A stretch of DNA of 64,000 nucleotides, taken from Natrinema pellirubrum DSM 15624. GTDB lineage: Archaea > Halobacteriota > Halobacteria > Halobacteriales > Natrialbaceae. Location of the stretch: positions 2,480,001 through 2,544,000 of the forward strand of contig NC_019962.1 in assembly GCF_000230735.2 (NCBI RefSeq), in the 5' to 3' direction. The notes beneath the pieces were generated by a model that saw only the letters and a list, made by a program, of their open reading frames with translations, did no database searches and had not been told where the DNA came from. Positions 1 through 9,658 of this stretch are shown here, piece by piece. Each line of letters begins with the position of its first letter. Positions within the stretch are counted from its first letter, which is position 1. The position numbers and the translations under genes are program-made.

Positions 1-1173
1 GAGTTCGTCGCCCTGTCGCAGGGCGTCGTCGAGTCGGACGCCGATCCCGCCCGGCGGGTCGTAGGTCTCGAGGGTCCCGCCGGTCGCGGGCGCGAAGTCG
101 TTCGCGGCGTTCTCGGCGTTGATACGGAACTCCATCGCGTGACCGTCGATATCGACCTCGTCCTGCTCGAAGTCGATTTCCTCGCCGGCGGCGACCTCGA
201 TCTGTCGCTTGACGATGTCGAGGCCGGTGATCTGCTCGGTGACCGTGTGTTCGACCTGAATGCGGGTGTTGACCTCGAGGAAGAAGAAGTTCGCGTCGGG
301 GCCGAGCAGTTCGCCCGCCTCGCGGTCCTCTTCCTCGACGAGGAACTCGACGGTGCCGGCGTTGGTGTAGTCCGCGGCGGCGACGCCCCGACGGGCTGCC
401 TCGCCGATCTTCTCGCGGAGTTCGTCCGAGAGCGCTGCCGACGGTCCCTCCTCGATGACCTTCTGATGACGTCGCTGGAGCGAACAGTCTCGCTCGCCCA
501 GATGGCGGACGTTGCCGTGTTCGTCCGCGAGGATCTGGACCTCGATGTGACGGGGCTGTTCGAGGTAGCGCTCGAGGTAGACCGAGTCGTTATCGAAGTA
601 GGCCTCGCCCTCGCGCTGGGCGCTCTCGAGTTGGTCTTCGACCTCGCTTTCGTCCCAGACGACCTTCATTCCGCGACCGCCGCCGCCACCTTCGGCCTTG
701 ATGGCGATCGGGTAGCCGTGTTTCTCGCCGAACTCCTTGACCTCCGCGGGCTCGGTGACGGGGTCGGTCGTCCCGGGGACGATCGGCACGTCGGCCTCGT
801 TCATGATCGTCCGGGCCTTGGTCTTCTCGCCAAGCGACTCCATCGCATCGCTGGACGGGCCGATCCAGGTGATTCCCTCGGCGTCCTCGACCTTGCCCGC
901 GAACTCGGCGTTCTCCGCGAGGAAACCGTAGCCGGGGTGGATGGCGTCGGCGTCGGCCTTCCGTGCGGCCTCGATGACCCCCTCGTGATCGAGATAGGAG
1001 TCGGCGGCCCGTGCCGGCCCCACGTTGTACGCTTCGTCCGCGTAGCGGACGTGTCCCGAGTCCTTGTCCGCCTCGGAGTAGACGGCGACGGTCCCGATAT
1101 TCAACTCCTCACACGCCCGCATGACGCGGACGGCGATCTCCCCGCGGTTCGCCACGAGAACCTTCCTGAACAT
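1..1173 (-). CDS. pccA: Acyl-CoA/propionyl-CoA carboxylase, biotin carboxylase subunit (3' end outside window)
   Basis: The reverse strand encodes the first 391 residues of an ATP-dependent biotin carboxylase. It starts [16 protein letters not shown], the classic N-terminus of the family. The glycine-rich ATP-grasp loop ([14 protein letters not shown]), the [16 protein letters not shown] segment and the catalytic [14 protein letters not shown] segment are all present. The enzyme carboxylates biotin with bicarbonate and ATP, and the carboxyl group then goes to propionyl- or acetyl-CoA. In haloarchaea this subunit normally continues into a C-terminal biotin carrier domain, which would lie left of base 1. 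The carboxyltransferase and small subunit genes follow at 2591-4496 on the same strand, separated by an opposite-strand SPFH gene. The main substrate (propionyl-CoA) is inferred from the family and from the methylaspartate genes in this window. Confidence 0.95.
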   Translation of the reverse strand, partial: MFRKVLVANRGEIAVRVMRACEELNIGTVAVYSEADKDSGHVRYADEAYNVGPARAADSYLDHEGVIEAARKADADAIHPGYGFLAENAEFAGKVEDAEGITWIGPSSDAMESLGEKTKARTIMNEADVPIVPGTTDPVTEPAEVKEFGEKHGYPIAIKAEGGGGGRGMKVVWDESEVEDQLESAQREGEAYFDNDSVYLERYLEQPRHIEVQILADEHGNVRHLGERDCSLQRRHQKVIEEGPSAALSDELREKIGEAARRGVAAADYTNAGTVEFLVEEEDREAGELLGPDANFFFLEVNTRIQVEHTVTEQITGLDIVKRQIEVAAGEEIDFEQDEVDIDGHAMEFRINAENAANDFAPATGGTLETYDPPGGIGVRLDDALRQGDEL

Positions 1174-1362
1174 TCCTGTGAGAACCGTCGGCAGGACCCT
1201 ACCTTACTTTTTCGCAACGGGTTCGACAACGCGTCAGTTTTTGCCAGTTGACGACCCCAATCGCCGCCGATTCGAGTCGGCCTCGGCGACCGCAATCTCT
1301 CACCGACCGGGCCCATGCTAGTTATGGGCAATCGTTATCCGATCACGGCCCCTGAATCAGGC

Positions 1363-2517
1363 ATGTCCGAGTTCGTACCCGGTCCGCTACAGACCCAGTC
1401 GGTACTCGAGGACCCCCTCTTGCTCATCGGTGCCGTGGGGCTGTTGCTCGTGGTGATCACGGTCTGGCAGATGGTCGAGATCGTCGACGCCTACGACCGG
1501 GCCGCACTGACCGTCTTCGGCGAGTATCGCAAACTGCTCGAGCCGGGGCTGAACATCGTGCCACCGTTCGTCTCCCGGATCTACACGTTCGACATGCGGA
1601 CCCAGACGTTGGACGTGCCCCAGCAGGAGGCCATCACGCGGGACAACTCGCCGGTGACGGCCGATGCCGTGGTCTACATCCGGGTGATGAACGCCAAACG
1701 CGCCTTCCTCGAGGTCGACGACTACCAGCGCGCCGTCTCGAACCTGGCCCAGACGACGCTGCGGGCCGTCATCGGCGACATGGAACTCGACGACACCCTC
1801 TCCCGACGGGAGATGATCAACGAGCGCATCCGCACCGAACTCGACGAGCCCACCGACGAGTGGGGGATCCGCGTCGAGAGCGTCGAGGTCCGCGAGGTCA
1901 CGCCCTCCGCGGGCGTCAAAGGCGCGATGGAGGAACAGACCTCCGCCGAGCGCCGCCGCCGCGCCATGATCCTCGAGGCACAGGGTGAACGCCGCAGCGC
2001 CGTCGAGAAAGCCGAAGGGGACAAGCAGTCGAACATCATCCGCGCCCAGGGTGAAAAGCAGAGCCAGATCCTCGAGTCACAGGGCGACGCGATCTCGACC
2101 GTCCTCCGAGCGCGTTCGGCCGAGTCGATGGGCGAGCGCGCGGTCATCGACAAGGGGATGGAGACGCTGGCCGAGATCGGGCAAGGCGAATCGACGACCT
2201 TCGTCATGCCCCAGGAACTCACCTCGCTGGTCGGCCGCTACGGCAAGCACCTCTCGGGCAGCGACGTGAAGAAAAACGGCTCGGAACTCGACAGTCTCGA
2301 GTTCGACGACGAGACGCGCGAACTGATCGGGCTGGACGACATCGCGGACATCATCGGCGAGATCGACGAACAGGCCGAGATGGACGTCGAGGCGATGGAA
2401 CAGCAGGCCCAGGCGATCAAGGAAGGGCAGGACGTAGGCATGGACCCGGACGAGCCGATCACCATGTCCGAGACCGACGACGAACCGGAACCGGAACTGG
2501 GCTCGGACTCGGAATAG
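1363..2517 (+). CDS. SPFH/band 7 (stomatin/prohibitin-like) membrane protein
   Basis: The product is 384 residues. One N-terminal membrane helix (about residues 20-40, LLLIGAVGLLLVVITVW) is followed by a band 7 domain (EYRKLLEPGLNIVPPFVSRI, then TLDVPQQEAITRDN) and a helical, charge-rich stretch (EGERRS, EGDKQS, QGEKQS) typical of SPFH oligomerisation helices. The C-terminus is very acidic. Such proteins build ring- or cage-like scaffolds on membranes and often work with NfeD-type proteases or AAA proteases, but no partner is adjacent here. Start ATG 1363 is preferred over 1315 because the extra 16 residues lack family similarity. The gene sits between the carboxylase genes on the opposite strand, which may be chance. 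Confidence 0.88.
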   Translation: MSEFVPGPLQTQSVLEDPLLLIGAVGLLLVVITVWQMVEIVDAYDRAALTVFGEYRKLLEPGLNIVPPFVSRIYTFDMRTQTLDVPQQEAITRDNSPVTADAVVYIRVMNAKRAFLEVDDYQRAVSNLAQTTLRAVIGDMELDDTLSRREMINERIRTELDEPTDEWGIRVESVEVREVTPSAGVKGAMEEQTSAERRRRAMILEAQGERRSAVEKAEGDKQSNIIRAQGEKQSQILESQGDAISTVLRARSAESMGERAVIDKGMETLAEIGQGESTTFVMPQELTSLVGRYGKHLSGSDVKKNGSELDSLEFDDETRELIGLDDIADIIGEIDEQAEMDVEAMEQQAQAIKEGQDVGMDPDEPITMSETDDEPEPELGSDSE

Positions 2518-2590
2518 CGCCGTCCGGTTCCATCGGTGTAAGATCGCTCTTTCTCGCCGACTAACCGATCGAAAACGGGCTAGCAGACGC

Positions 2591-2944
2591 TTAGAACTGC
2601 TCGGTCCGTCCCGCCGCCGACCACGCGTCGGTCGGCGCGCCGCGGGGCACGCGGACGGTCCGGTGTTGCTGTGCGCGAACCCGGCCGGCAAAGGCCCACC
2701 GCTTGTCGTCCCACGTCTCCTCACCGTCGGCGGCGGCCGCGGCGGCCGCGAGCGCGTGGTCGTGGAGGTGGGCACCGATCGCGGCCGCGATGGCCGCGGC
2801 CTCCTCGTCGTCGGCGTCGTCGGGTAACTCGATCGAAACGTCGCCGGGCAGGACCGCCTCGAGGCCCATCGACGCATCGTCGTCCCCCGCGCCGCCCGCG
2901 TCGGCGGCCCGGTCGTCGGCCGACGGCTGTTGCTGGGAGGTCAT
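2591..2944 (-). CDS. pccX: Small subunit of haloarchaeal propionyl-CoA carboxylase (PccX/epsilon-like)
   Basis: An acidic 117-residue protein starts one base after the stop of the carboxyltransferase gene, so the two are surely cotranscribed. It has an alanine-rich middle ([26 protein letters not shown]) and ends [18 protein letters not shown] with a short basic tail. The ion-tuned [11 protein letters not shown] pattern followed by W--K-WAFAGR is what acyl-CoA carboxylase epsilon subunits and oxaloacetate decarboxylase gamma-like small subunits show. In Haloferax mediterranei a small third subunit, PccX, is known to be needed for propionyl-CoA carboxylase. Assignment here rests on position, size and that pattern, not on an alignment. 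Confidence 0.75.
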   Translation of the reverse strand: MTSQQQPSADDRAADAGGAGDDDASMGLEAVLPGDVSIELPDDADDEEAAAIAAAIGAHLHDHALAAAAAAADGEETWDDKRWAFAGRVRAQQHRTVRVPRGAPTDAWSAAGRTEQF

Positions 2945-2945
2945 G

Positions 2946-4496
2946 TTACAGCGGGATGTTGCCGTGTTTCTTGTCCGGGTTCGACTCGCGTTTCGTCTCG
3001 AGCATCTCGAGGTCCCGGATCAGCCGCGGCCGGGTTTCGGTCGGGACGATGACGTCGTCGAGGAAGCCCTTGTCCGTCGCGGTGTAGGGGTTGGCGAACT
3101 CCTCGCGGTACTCCTCGATGAGTTCGTCCCGCAGTTCGTCGGGGTTGTCGGCCTCCTCGAGTTCCTCGCGGTAGAGGATGTTGACCGCGCCCTGGGGACC
3201 CATGACGGCGATTTCGGCGGTCGGCCAGGCGTAGTTGACGTCCGCGCCGAGGTTTTTGGAGGCCATGACGCAGTAGGCACCGCCGTAGGCCTTCCGCGTG
3301 ATGACCGTCAGCAGGGGAACAGTCGCCTCGGCGTAGGCATAGAGCAGTTTCGCGCCGTGGCGGATGATCCCGCGGTGTTCCTGATCGGTCCCGGGCATGT
3401 AGCCGGGGACGTCGACGAAGGTGACGATCGGGATATTAAAGGAGTCACAGAAGCGGACGAACCGCGAGGCCTTCATCGAGGCGTCGACGGTCAGCGTGCC
3501 GGCGTTGACTCGTGGCTGGTTGGCGACGAGGCCGACGGAACGGCCGTCGAGGCGGCCGAAGCCGACGACGATGTTCTGGGCGAAGTTGTCCGCGACTTCG
3601 AAGAAGGACCCCTCGTCGACCACCGAGTCGATGACGTTGGTCATGTCGTAGGGCTTCTGGGGACTCGGGGGGACGATGCTCTTGAGTTCCTCGTCGCGGC
3701 GGTCGGGGTCGTCCCACGGCTCGACGCGGGGCGGGTCCTCGACGTTGTTCTGCGGGAGATAGGAGAGGAGTCGCTTGATGTCATCCAGGGCCTGCTCTTC
3801 GCTCTCGCAGGCGAACTGGGCGACGCCGGTCTTGTTGGCGTGGGTCATCGCACCGCCGAGTTCCTCGTGGGAGACCTCCTCGCCGGTGACGGTCTTGGTG
3901 ACACCGGGGCCGGTGATGTACATGTGGCTGGTGTCTTTGACCATGAAGATGAAGTCGGTGATCGCCGGGGAGTAGACGGCCCCGCCGGCACACGGCCCCA
4001 TCGTCGCGGAGATCTGGGGAACGACGCCGCTGGCTTCCTGATTCCGGCGGAAGATTTCGGTGTAGCCCGCGAGGCTCTTGACACCCTCCTGAATGCGGGC
4101 CCCGGCGGAGTCGTTGAGCCCGATGACGGGCGCGCCGACCTCCATCGCCATATCCATGACCTTACAGACCTTCTCGGCGAAGACCTCGCCGAGCGATCCA
4201 CCGAAGACGGTGAAGTCGTGGGCGAAGACGAACGTGGTCCGCCCGTTGACCTCGCCGTAGCCAGTGACGACGCCGTCGCCCGGGACCTTCTTCTCTTCCA
4301 TCCCGAACTGGCTCGTTTGGTGGGTCCGGAGCTGGTCGAACTCCGTGAACGTACCGTCGTCGAGGAAGTAGTCGATCCGCTCGCGGGCGGTCATCTTCCC
4401 CTTGTCGTGTTGCTTCTCGATCCGCGCTTCGCCGCCGCCTTTGCGTGCCTCTTCGCGAAGTTCCTCGAGTTCGTCGATGCGGTCTTCCATCGTCAT
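2946..4496 (-). CDS. pccB: Acyl-CoA/propionyl-CoA carboxylase, carboxyltransferase (beta) subunit
   Basis: A 516-residue carboxyltransferase of the crotonase fold that moves the carboxyl group from carboxybiotin to an acyl-CoA. It contains the [16 protein letters not shown]-terminal signature, the oxyanion-hole region [39 protein letters not shown], the [12 protein letters not shown] glycine loop, and the second-domain motifs [20 protein letters not shown] and [13 protein letters not shown]. The length matches the family. Start [13 protein letters not shown] (4496) is chosen because the upstream in-frame extension to 4580 is not conserved in character. Methylmalonyl-CoA made here feeds succinyl-CoA, which links to the methylaspartate genes at 46-52.7 kb. 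Confidence 0.95.
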   Translation of the reverse strand: MTMEDRIDELEELREEARKGGGEARIEKQHDKGKMTARERIDYFLDDGTFTEFDQLRTHQTSQFGMEEKKVPGDGVVTGYGEVNGRTTFVFAHDFTVFGGSLGEVFAEKVCKVMDMAMEVGAPVIGLNDSAGARIQEGVKSLAGYTEIFRRNQEASGVVPQISATMGPCAGGAVYSPAITDFIFMVKDTSHMYITGPGVTKTVTGEEVSHEELGGAMTHANKTGVAQFACESEEQALDDIKRLLSYLPQNNVEDPPRVEPWDDPDRRDEELKSIVPPSPQKPYDMTNVIDSVVDEGSFFEVADNFAQNIVVGFGRLDGRSVGLVANQPRVNAGTLTVDASMKASRFVRFCDSFNIPIVTFVDVPGYMPGTDQEHRGIIRHGAKLLYAYAEATVPLLTVITRKAYGGAYCVMASKNLGADVNYAWPTAEIAVMGPQGAVNILYREELEEADNPDELRDELIEEYREEFANPYTATDKGFLDDVIVPTETRPRLIRDLEMLETKRESNPDKKHGNIPL

Positions 4497-4839
4497 AGGG
4501 AAACCCTCCCGTGGCGACTCATTGGCCGTGGCAACGGCCACCGGAATAAAAAACGTTCTGTAACTCGTATTATTTCCCATGAGGGTTCGGGTGTTGTCGT
4601 ATCACACGGGGAGGCAGCCGACCGGCCGCGGTTTCGTTCGGACGCGACGGTACAGTTACGCCGGTTCGATGGCTACCAGGCGTGAAACACATTCACAATG
4701 AGATGGACTATTACGCCCCATACGTTTCGATTTATAAACAAATCCGGGGCGAATACCGACAAATGTCACTGATGGTGGGGAATACTGAATATAGTCGCCG
4801 AATGTAAGGTTTTAAGGGATGGTGAGAAAGGGTTAAACC
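4497..4839. other. Intergenic region with divergent promoters
   Basis: 343 bases separate the carboxyltransferase start (reverse) from the transporter start (forward). I see no gene. The stretch is clearly AT-richer than its surroundings, especially 4690-4840, as expected for a divergent promoter region. No repeat or clear dyad stands out. Confidence 0.6.
4810..4815 (+). promoter_or_regulatory. TATA-like element for the split NSS transporter
   Basis: TTTTAA lies 25-30 bases before ATG 4840, in the context AAGGTTTTAAGGG. That spacing predicts transcription starting at or next to the ATG, the leaderless arrangement common in haloarchaea. Confidence 0.5.
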
Positions 4840-5157
4840 ATGGCAGAACGCGAATCATGGGCCACACGAACAGGCTTCATCCTCGCTGCGGTGGGGAGTG
4901 CAGTGGGATTAGGAAACATCTGGCGGTTCCCGTATCAGGTCGGTGAACAGGGTGGTGCGGCGTTCCTGTTCATCTATCTCCTGTTGATCGTGATGGTCGG
5001 GTTCCCGGTCATCCTCGTCGAGTTCGTTGTCGGCCGAAACACGGAGCGAAACCCCGTCGGGGCACTGAAACGGATCGGAACCGGGGCGTGGACGAAGATC
5101 GGCTGGGTCTTCGTCACGGCTGGGTTCATTATTCTGTCCTACTACCATCTGTTCTAG
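4840..5157 (+). pseudogene. NSS-family sodium-dependent transporter, N-terminal fragment (interrupted by IS)
   Basis: The first 102 codons are native. They carry the neurotransmitter:sodium symporter N-terminus: ESWATRTGFILAAVGSAVGL, then GNIWRFPYQVGEQGGAAFL, which builds the substrate and sodium sites in TM1, followed by TM2 and the start of TM3. Native sequence ends at ILSYY (base 5145). The last residues before the stop at 5157 (HLF) come from the insertion sequence. The rest of the protein resumes at 6781. Joining 4840-5145 to 6781-7827 gives an uninterrupted frame of about 450 residues, normal for prokaryotic NSS proteins. The substrate (amino acid-like) cannot be told. Confidence 0.93.
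5136..5145 (+). repeat. Target site duplication, left copy
   Basis: GTCCTACTAC precedes the left end of the insertion sequence and occurs again at 6771-6780. It is part of the transporter coding sequence (Ser-Tyr-Tyr). Confidence 0.9.
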
Positions 5158-6770
5158 TTTAGTGACGGAGTGAAGCAGGATCTCAGCGGAGACTATACCG
5201 AATTGAGGCGGATTAGCTCAGGAGACTGGGTTCGCTGGAGCAGGCAGTCGCTGATTTGTTGTGTGATACCTTCGAGGCGGCGCACTCACAGCCGTGAGTG
5301 CGTCGCCGTTCCAGCGCTGCCGCTATCGACACAGGTGCTTCCCCGGTCGTCAGGCGAGTTCGTTACCAGAACTCGCCTGACTCAACCTGCTCACGTAACC
5401 GCGGTCGATGCGGATTTGGATCACGTGAAGCCCACAGCAACAACTCATCTAAATCCGGAAGTTCGTACCCTAAATCGAGCATCACGTACAACTGAATCAG
5501 GTGTGAATGGCGTTCGACAGCGTGAGAACATCGTCGACGAGGAAGTTGCGGCGACGACGCTGTGGCGTCGTCGGCGCTTTCCCGTTGTTTCACGTCCAGT
5601 TTCCGGAGTTCATCGACGATAACACGGCTCATCAGCAGTGAGATTGCGGCCATGATGACCAGAGCTTCGATGATGTACGGATCGGTCGTGTTGATTTCGT
5701 CAAGTCCGAAGCGTGATTTCAGTTCTTTGAACAATAATTCTATTTCCCAGCGCGCCCGATAGAGCTGTGCGATATCGGGCGCACTATAGTCGTCTTTCGA
5801 GAGATTTGTCAAATAGAGATGGTACTCTTCAGTATCCTCGTTCCAAACACCGACCAGTCGGAACGTTCGGGTCGTGCTGGTGCACGACCCTCGCTTTCGC
5901 TCGAACGAGAGGGTGATGCGAACATCGATTTCCTGTCGCTGCAGGTCGTCAAGGACGTCCTGCAGCGACTCTCCTTCGAGCGGGATACTGTTCCCCCGCC
6001 ACGTCCGGAGCTCTTCGACGATCTCGAAGTTTGCGTCGTCTTTCACACGGGAGACGAACCAGCCGTTATTCTGGTCGATGCGGTCGAACAACCAGAAGTC
6101 GTAGAAACCGAGATCGAGCAAGACAAGTGCGCCAGCTACCCACTCGCCGGTGGGTAGCTGGCTCCGTTCTTGGGTTTTAGCGTCAGTTGTTCGGTACCGT
6201 GTTGGAAGGCCAGTTGAGAGTGATTCTGTTAGGTGAAGTTTCAGACCGGCCTGATCGTCACCGGTCGCAGCGTACACATCCGCGGCGTCTTGATAGAGAG
6301 AAACAATGCTCCCATCGGCAATGAGGACGTCTCGAAAGCGTTCGAGACGTCCGCTAAGGTCGGCATTTCTGGTATCGAGATTCTCGATGGCATCATCGAG
6401 AATCTCTCGAAGGAGTGCAACGAACGGTGGAGAGAACCACCCGTGGAAGGTTGCATAGGAGAGTTCATCGCAGTCGGACATTTCGACGAATCGTTCGAGA
6501 AAAGCCTGTACAGATCGGTCTGACCCAGCAGCGAAGCCAAGTGAAAGCGTGTAGAACAGCGCAACAGCGTCGAATTTCCGTTCACGCTCGACGAGATTCG
6601 TTGCGCGAGCGCGCTCGCGCAACTCATCGGAGGGAAACGCTCTTTGAATCCGATCAACAATCACTGAATCCGGTGGGGAGTAAGTCACACTATCCACCGG
6701 ATTTCTCTGACTGGTAGTTACAACGATATCTAATCAGACGACGGTACACTCTGCTAACCTAGAACGGATG
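5146..6770 (-). mobile_element. Intact IS4-family (ISH8-like) insertion sequence, 1,625 bp
   Basis: Ends are imperfect inverted repeats: CATCTGTTCTAGTTTAG at the left and CATCCGTTCTAGGTTAG read inward from the right, followed by weaker similarity. Ten-base direct repeats flank it. One transposase gene fills the element on the reverse strand. Ends starting CAT, a 10-bp target duplication and a DDE transposase of about 440 residues fit the ISH8 group of the IS4 family; the family name is from recollection, the ends and duplications are visible. Element plus one target copy is 1,635 bases, a multiple of three, so precise excision would restore the transporter. Confidence 0.92.
5363..6697 (-). 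CDS. IS4-family DDE transposase
   Basis: A full-length 444-residue transposase. The DDE triad is visible: first Asp in VLIADGSIVSLYQDA, second Asp in LVLLDLGFYDFWLFDRI, and Glu within the Y-(2)-R-(3)-E-(6)-K signature (YRARWEIELLFKELK). The N-terminal helical region (VERERKFDAVALFYTLSLGF) resembles ISH8-type enzymes. No frameshift or stop is seen, so the element may still be active. Its codons are less GC-biased than those of the chromosomal neighbours. Confidence 0.93.
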   Translation of the reverse strand: MDSVTYSPPDSVIVDRIQRAFPSDELRERARATNLVERERKFDAVALFYTLSLGFAAGSDRSVQAFLERFVEMSDCDELSYATFHGWFSPPFVALLREILDDAIENLDTRNADLSGRLERFRDVLIADGSIVSLYQDAADVYAATGDDQAGLKLHLTESLSTGLPTRYRTTDAKTQERSQLPTGEWVAGALVLLDLGFYDFWLFDRIDQNNGWFVSRVKDDANFEIVEELRTWRGNSIPLEGESLQDVLDDLQRQEIDVRITLSFERKRGSCTSTTRTFRLVGVWNEDTEEYHLYLTNLSKDDYSAPDIAQLYRARWEIELLFKELKSRFGLDEINTTDPYIIEALVIMAAISLLMSRVIVDELRKLDVKQRESADDATASSPQLPRRRCSHAVERHSHLIQLYVMLDLGYELPDLDELLLWASRDPNPHRPRLREQVESGEFW

Positions 6771-6780
6771 GTCCTACTAC
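6771..6780 (+). repeat. Target site duplication, right copy
   Basis: GTCCTACTAC directly after the right IS end, identical to 5136-5145. Confidence 0.9.
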
Positions 6781-7827
6781 AGCGTCGTCGCCGGCTGGAC
6801 GGTTCGGTACGTCTTGCTCGGACTGCAGGGCCAGTACACTGCCGACAGTGCGCCCGCACAGTTCGGTGAGGTCGCGACCGGGCTCGATGCCGTCGTCCTC
6901 CATGCGGTCTTCATGGCGGCCGTCATCGCAATCGTCGCACTCGGTATCGAACGCGGGATCGAACTCTCCGTGAAGGTGATGGTTCCGGCCATCATCCTCA
7001 TTTCGATCGGCCTCGCGGCCTACGCGTTCACGCTCGAGGGAGCCGCCGACGCGTACGCCTACTACCTCTCGCCGGAACTCAGTACGATCACGTCGGAGTG
7101 GACGACGATTCTCCCGGCGGCCGCTGCACAGGCGTTCTTCACACTGTCACTGGGGATGGGCGTGATGATCACGTACGCGTCCTATCTCGGTGAGGACCGG
7201 AACCTTGCGTCGGATGCCGGTATCATTGCCTCGCTCGACACGTTCATTGCCTTTACCGCCGGACTGATCGCGTTCCCGGTCCTGTTCGCCGCGGGGATCG
7301 ATCCGGGTGCGTCCGGTCCGTCGCTGATCTTCGTCAGCCTCGCGGCGGCGTTCGCCGAACTACCGTTCGGTGGCATCCTCGGTGCGATATTCTTCGCGAC
7401 CGTCGCCATCGCCGCGCTCTCGAGCGCGATCAGTATCATGGAAGTCGTCGTCGCCTATATGATCGACGAACAAGGGTTCGACCGGATTCCCGCCACAGTC
7501 GCGCTGGGCGTCGCAATCTTCCTCGTCGGGACGCCGGCCGCGCTCGATCTCATCTTCGTTGACCTCTACGACGGCTTCGCGAACAGCATCCTGCTCATGC
7601 TCGGTGGCCTCCTACTTTCGATCTTCGTCGGCTGGGTCGTTCCCGAACTGGCGCTCGAGGAGATCGGGAAGGGGATCAAAGATACCGGGTCGCTTGGCCT
7701 CGCGTGGCTCTGGTTCGTCCGGGTTCCCGTCGTCGTCGCACTGATCGCCCTGGTCGCGCTGAACGCGTGGGACTACTACGGGTTCCTGACCGGCGGTTTC
7801 GCCGACTGGCTGGGCGCGAACTTCTGA
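6771..7827 (+). pseudogene. NSS-family sodium-dependent transporter, C-terminal fragment
   Basis: Continues the protein started at 4840. From SYYSVVAGW onward it has TM3 and the rest of the NSS core: VMVPAIILISIGLAAYAF, the AFFTLSLGMGVMITYASYL segment of TM6 with the unwound region, and several further helices to GGFADWLGANF. Codon use is normal and there are no other lesions, so the insertion is probably recent. An internal ATG (6814) could start a fragment, but that would lack TM1, which carries the ion and substrate site. A T-rich stretch at 7854-7859 may end transcription. Confidence 0.93.
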
Positions 7828-8038
7828 TCGGCACGGACGCCGTTTCGAGCCGCCGTTTTTTCGACACGACTCGAGATCGACCGGGCTCGTAGAGCGAACA
7901 GTGCTTGCTCGTTACGGCCGCCAGGGCACGTACCGCACTGTCGTATTGTCGCTCCCGGAGACTGCCGATCGCAGTCGTCGATGTCGTCTCGAACAGCGAC
8001 TCGAAGACCGGCGCCGAAAACGATGGGTGCGGCCGAGA

Positions 8039-8773
8039 TCAGGCCTCGCCGTACACCGGGACCGCAGCGCCGCTCGTCACCGCCGCGGCGTCGCTACAGA
8101 GAAACGCCATCACGTCGGCGATCTCGAGCGGATCGACCCACGCGTCGTGATCGGCGTCGGGCATCATGTCGCGGTTCATCGGGGTGTCGATGACGCTCGG
8201 CATGACGCAGTTGGCCCGCACCGTCCCGCGGTTCTCCTCGGCCAACGTCTCCGTCAGCAGCCGGATGCCGGCCTTCGTGATTCGGTAGGGGCCGTCGCCC
8301 TCGCCGCCCTCAAGCGAGGAGCGGGCGCTGATCCCGACGATCGCTCCCTCGGTTTCCTGCAGGTGTGGCAGGGCGTGTTTCGCGGCGAGGAAGGCCGTCT
8401 TCAGGTTGACGTCGACGAGCATGTCGAACTCCGCGAGGTCGGTCTCCTCGATGTGGTCGCCGCCGCGCCACGTGCCGGCGATATTCAGCAGGTGATCGAT
8501 CCGACCGTGGTCGTCGACGATCGTGTCCATCAGTCCCGCGACCTCGTCTTCGTCGGTCAGGTCCGCCTCGTAGAAGGCGAGGGCGGACTCGTCGGCGGGG
8601 TCGCGCTCGAGCAGGCTGTCCTCGTCGTCGGGTGCGATCACGTCGACCGCACAGACGGTCGCGCCGGCCTCGCGGAAGCGATCGACGGCGGCGCTGCCGA
8701 GCGCGCCGCTCGCGCCGGTGATCACTGCGACAGTCCCCTCGAAGTCGACCTCGAAGTCGGTATCGGGTGACAT
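8039..8773 (-). CDS. Short-chain dehydrogenase/reductase (SDR)
   Basis: A 244-residue classical SDR with the Rossmann motif TGASGALG (about residues 19-26), Asp in a VDVIAPDDE strand suggesting NAD(H) preference, the NIAG motif near residue 97, and the catalytic YRITK (Tyr-x-x-x-Lys) with a preceding SARSS serine. PSVIDTPMN resembles the usual PG-(x)-TP segment after the active site. It acts in the cytoplasm as an NAD(P)-dependent alcohol/ketone oxidoreductase; the substrate is unknown. It stands alone, converging with the broken transporter. Confidence 0.9.
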   Translation of the reverse strand: MSPDTDFEVDFEGTVAVITGASGALGSAAVDRFREAGATVCAVDVIAPDDEDSLLERDPADESALAFYEADLTDEDEVAGLMDTIVDDHGRIDHLLNIAGTWRGGDHIEETDLAEFDMLVDVNLKTAFLAAKHALPHLQETEGAIVGISARSSLEGGEGDGPYRITKAGIRLLTETLAEENRGTVRANCVMPSVIDTPMNRDMMPDADHDAWVDPLEIADVMAFLCSDAAAVTSGAAVPVYGEA

Positions 8774-9032
8774 ACGGGTGTGGTGTGTGTCCCTGTCGCA
8801 TCAAAGGCGGGGCTGCGAGCGGCGTCGACTCATACGGGCCGTGTAACGCCGGACCGGGACAGCCACAGGACGGTCGCGGTTGTACCGAGTACGACGGACA
8901 CCAGTCCATTTCACACCACGCGTGCTACTGTCGGATAGCAGCCGATACGAAGCCGATCGAGAATTCGCCGCCGTCCATACCAGCGACGGCCGCAGTGAAG
9001 CGACCGATCGTCACGTCGTTCCGTCAACAGTA

Positions 9033-9476
9033 TTAGCCGTCTCCCACCGGCAGGGCCGCGCGTCTGAACCAGAACTCCGCGACCGCTTCGACCAGTTCGG
9101 TGTACCCCTCGGCGTCCGTCGGCTTCTCGAGGGAGGCGTTCGCGCCAAGTCGGTAGCTCTCGCGGACCGCCTCCGAATCCCCCGGTCGGGCCAGCACGAG
9201 GACGGGACGCCGTCCCAGTACCGCCTCGTCGGCGAGTGCCTCGAGCAACTCGAGGCCGTCGGTTCGCGACAGGTCCCGGTCCAGCAAGACGAGATCGGGG
9301 CCGGCCGACGAGTCGGTCGCCGCGTCGGTGAGGATCCGAAGCGCCTCGGTCCCGTCGGACACGACCTGAACCGACGTTTCGACGGCGATCTCGTCGAACT
9401 CGGCTTCGATACGACTGCTCGTCTCGTCGTCCGCGACGAGGAGGACATCGACCGCGTCGTCACATCGACCTCTCAT
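9033..9476 (-). CDS. Single-domain response regulator (CheY-like receiver)
   Basis: A 147-residue receiver domain with no output domain. The acid pair is in LLVADDET (about residues 16-17), the phosphoacceptor Asp66 in LVLLDRDLSRTDG, and the conserved lysine in LEKPTD. Such stand-alone receivers are common in haloarchaea and pass signals from histidine kinases. No kinase gene is adjacent. The AT-rich stretch just upstream (around 9545-9570) has a TATA-like GTTAAAGG on the reverse strand, fitting its own promoter. Confidence 0.85.
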   Translation of the reverse strand: MRGRCDDAVDVLLVADDETSSRIEAEFDEIAVETSVQVVSDGTEALRILTDAATDSSAGPDLVLLDRDLSRTDGLELLEALADEAVLGRRPVLVLARPGDSEAVRESYRLGANASLEKPTDAEGYTELVEAVAEFWFRRAALPVGDG

Positions 9477-9658
9477 GCGTGGATCAGAACTGATCGGGCA
9501 GTCGGTGTCCTGCCCGGTGCAACAGTCGTCCCCATCTAGTCAGGCAGTTCCTTTAACAATACTTGCTAAGTGCTTTGGATCGGTCCCGATGACTTTCCGC
9601 GGATCCGACGGCTGCGACCCGCCGACCGACTGAAGCCGCTGGGCGACGATCGACCGCT

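Noticed and set aside
139-1251. Forward open frame opposite the biotin carboxylase
   Set aside because: Reverse strand encodes an unmistakable biotin carboxylase over the whole length.
5170-5622. Forward open frame inside the left end of the insertion sequence
   Set aside because: Overlaps the transposase C-terminus on the other strand and has no accessory-gene features; IS4-type elements need only one gene.
8774-9032. Search for a small gene between the SDR and response regulator genes
   Set aside because: Only a hydrophobic run of about 23 residues near 8850-8920 on the reverse strand, with no good start; not enough to call a gene.
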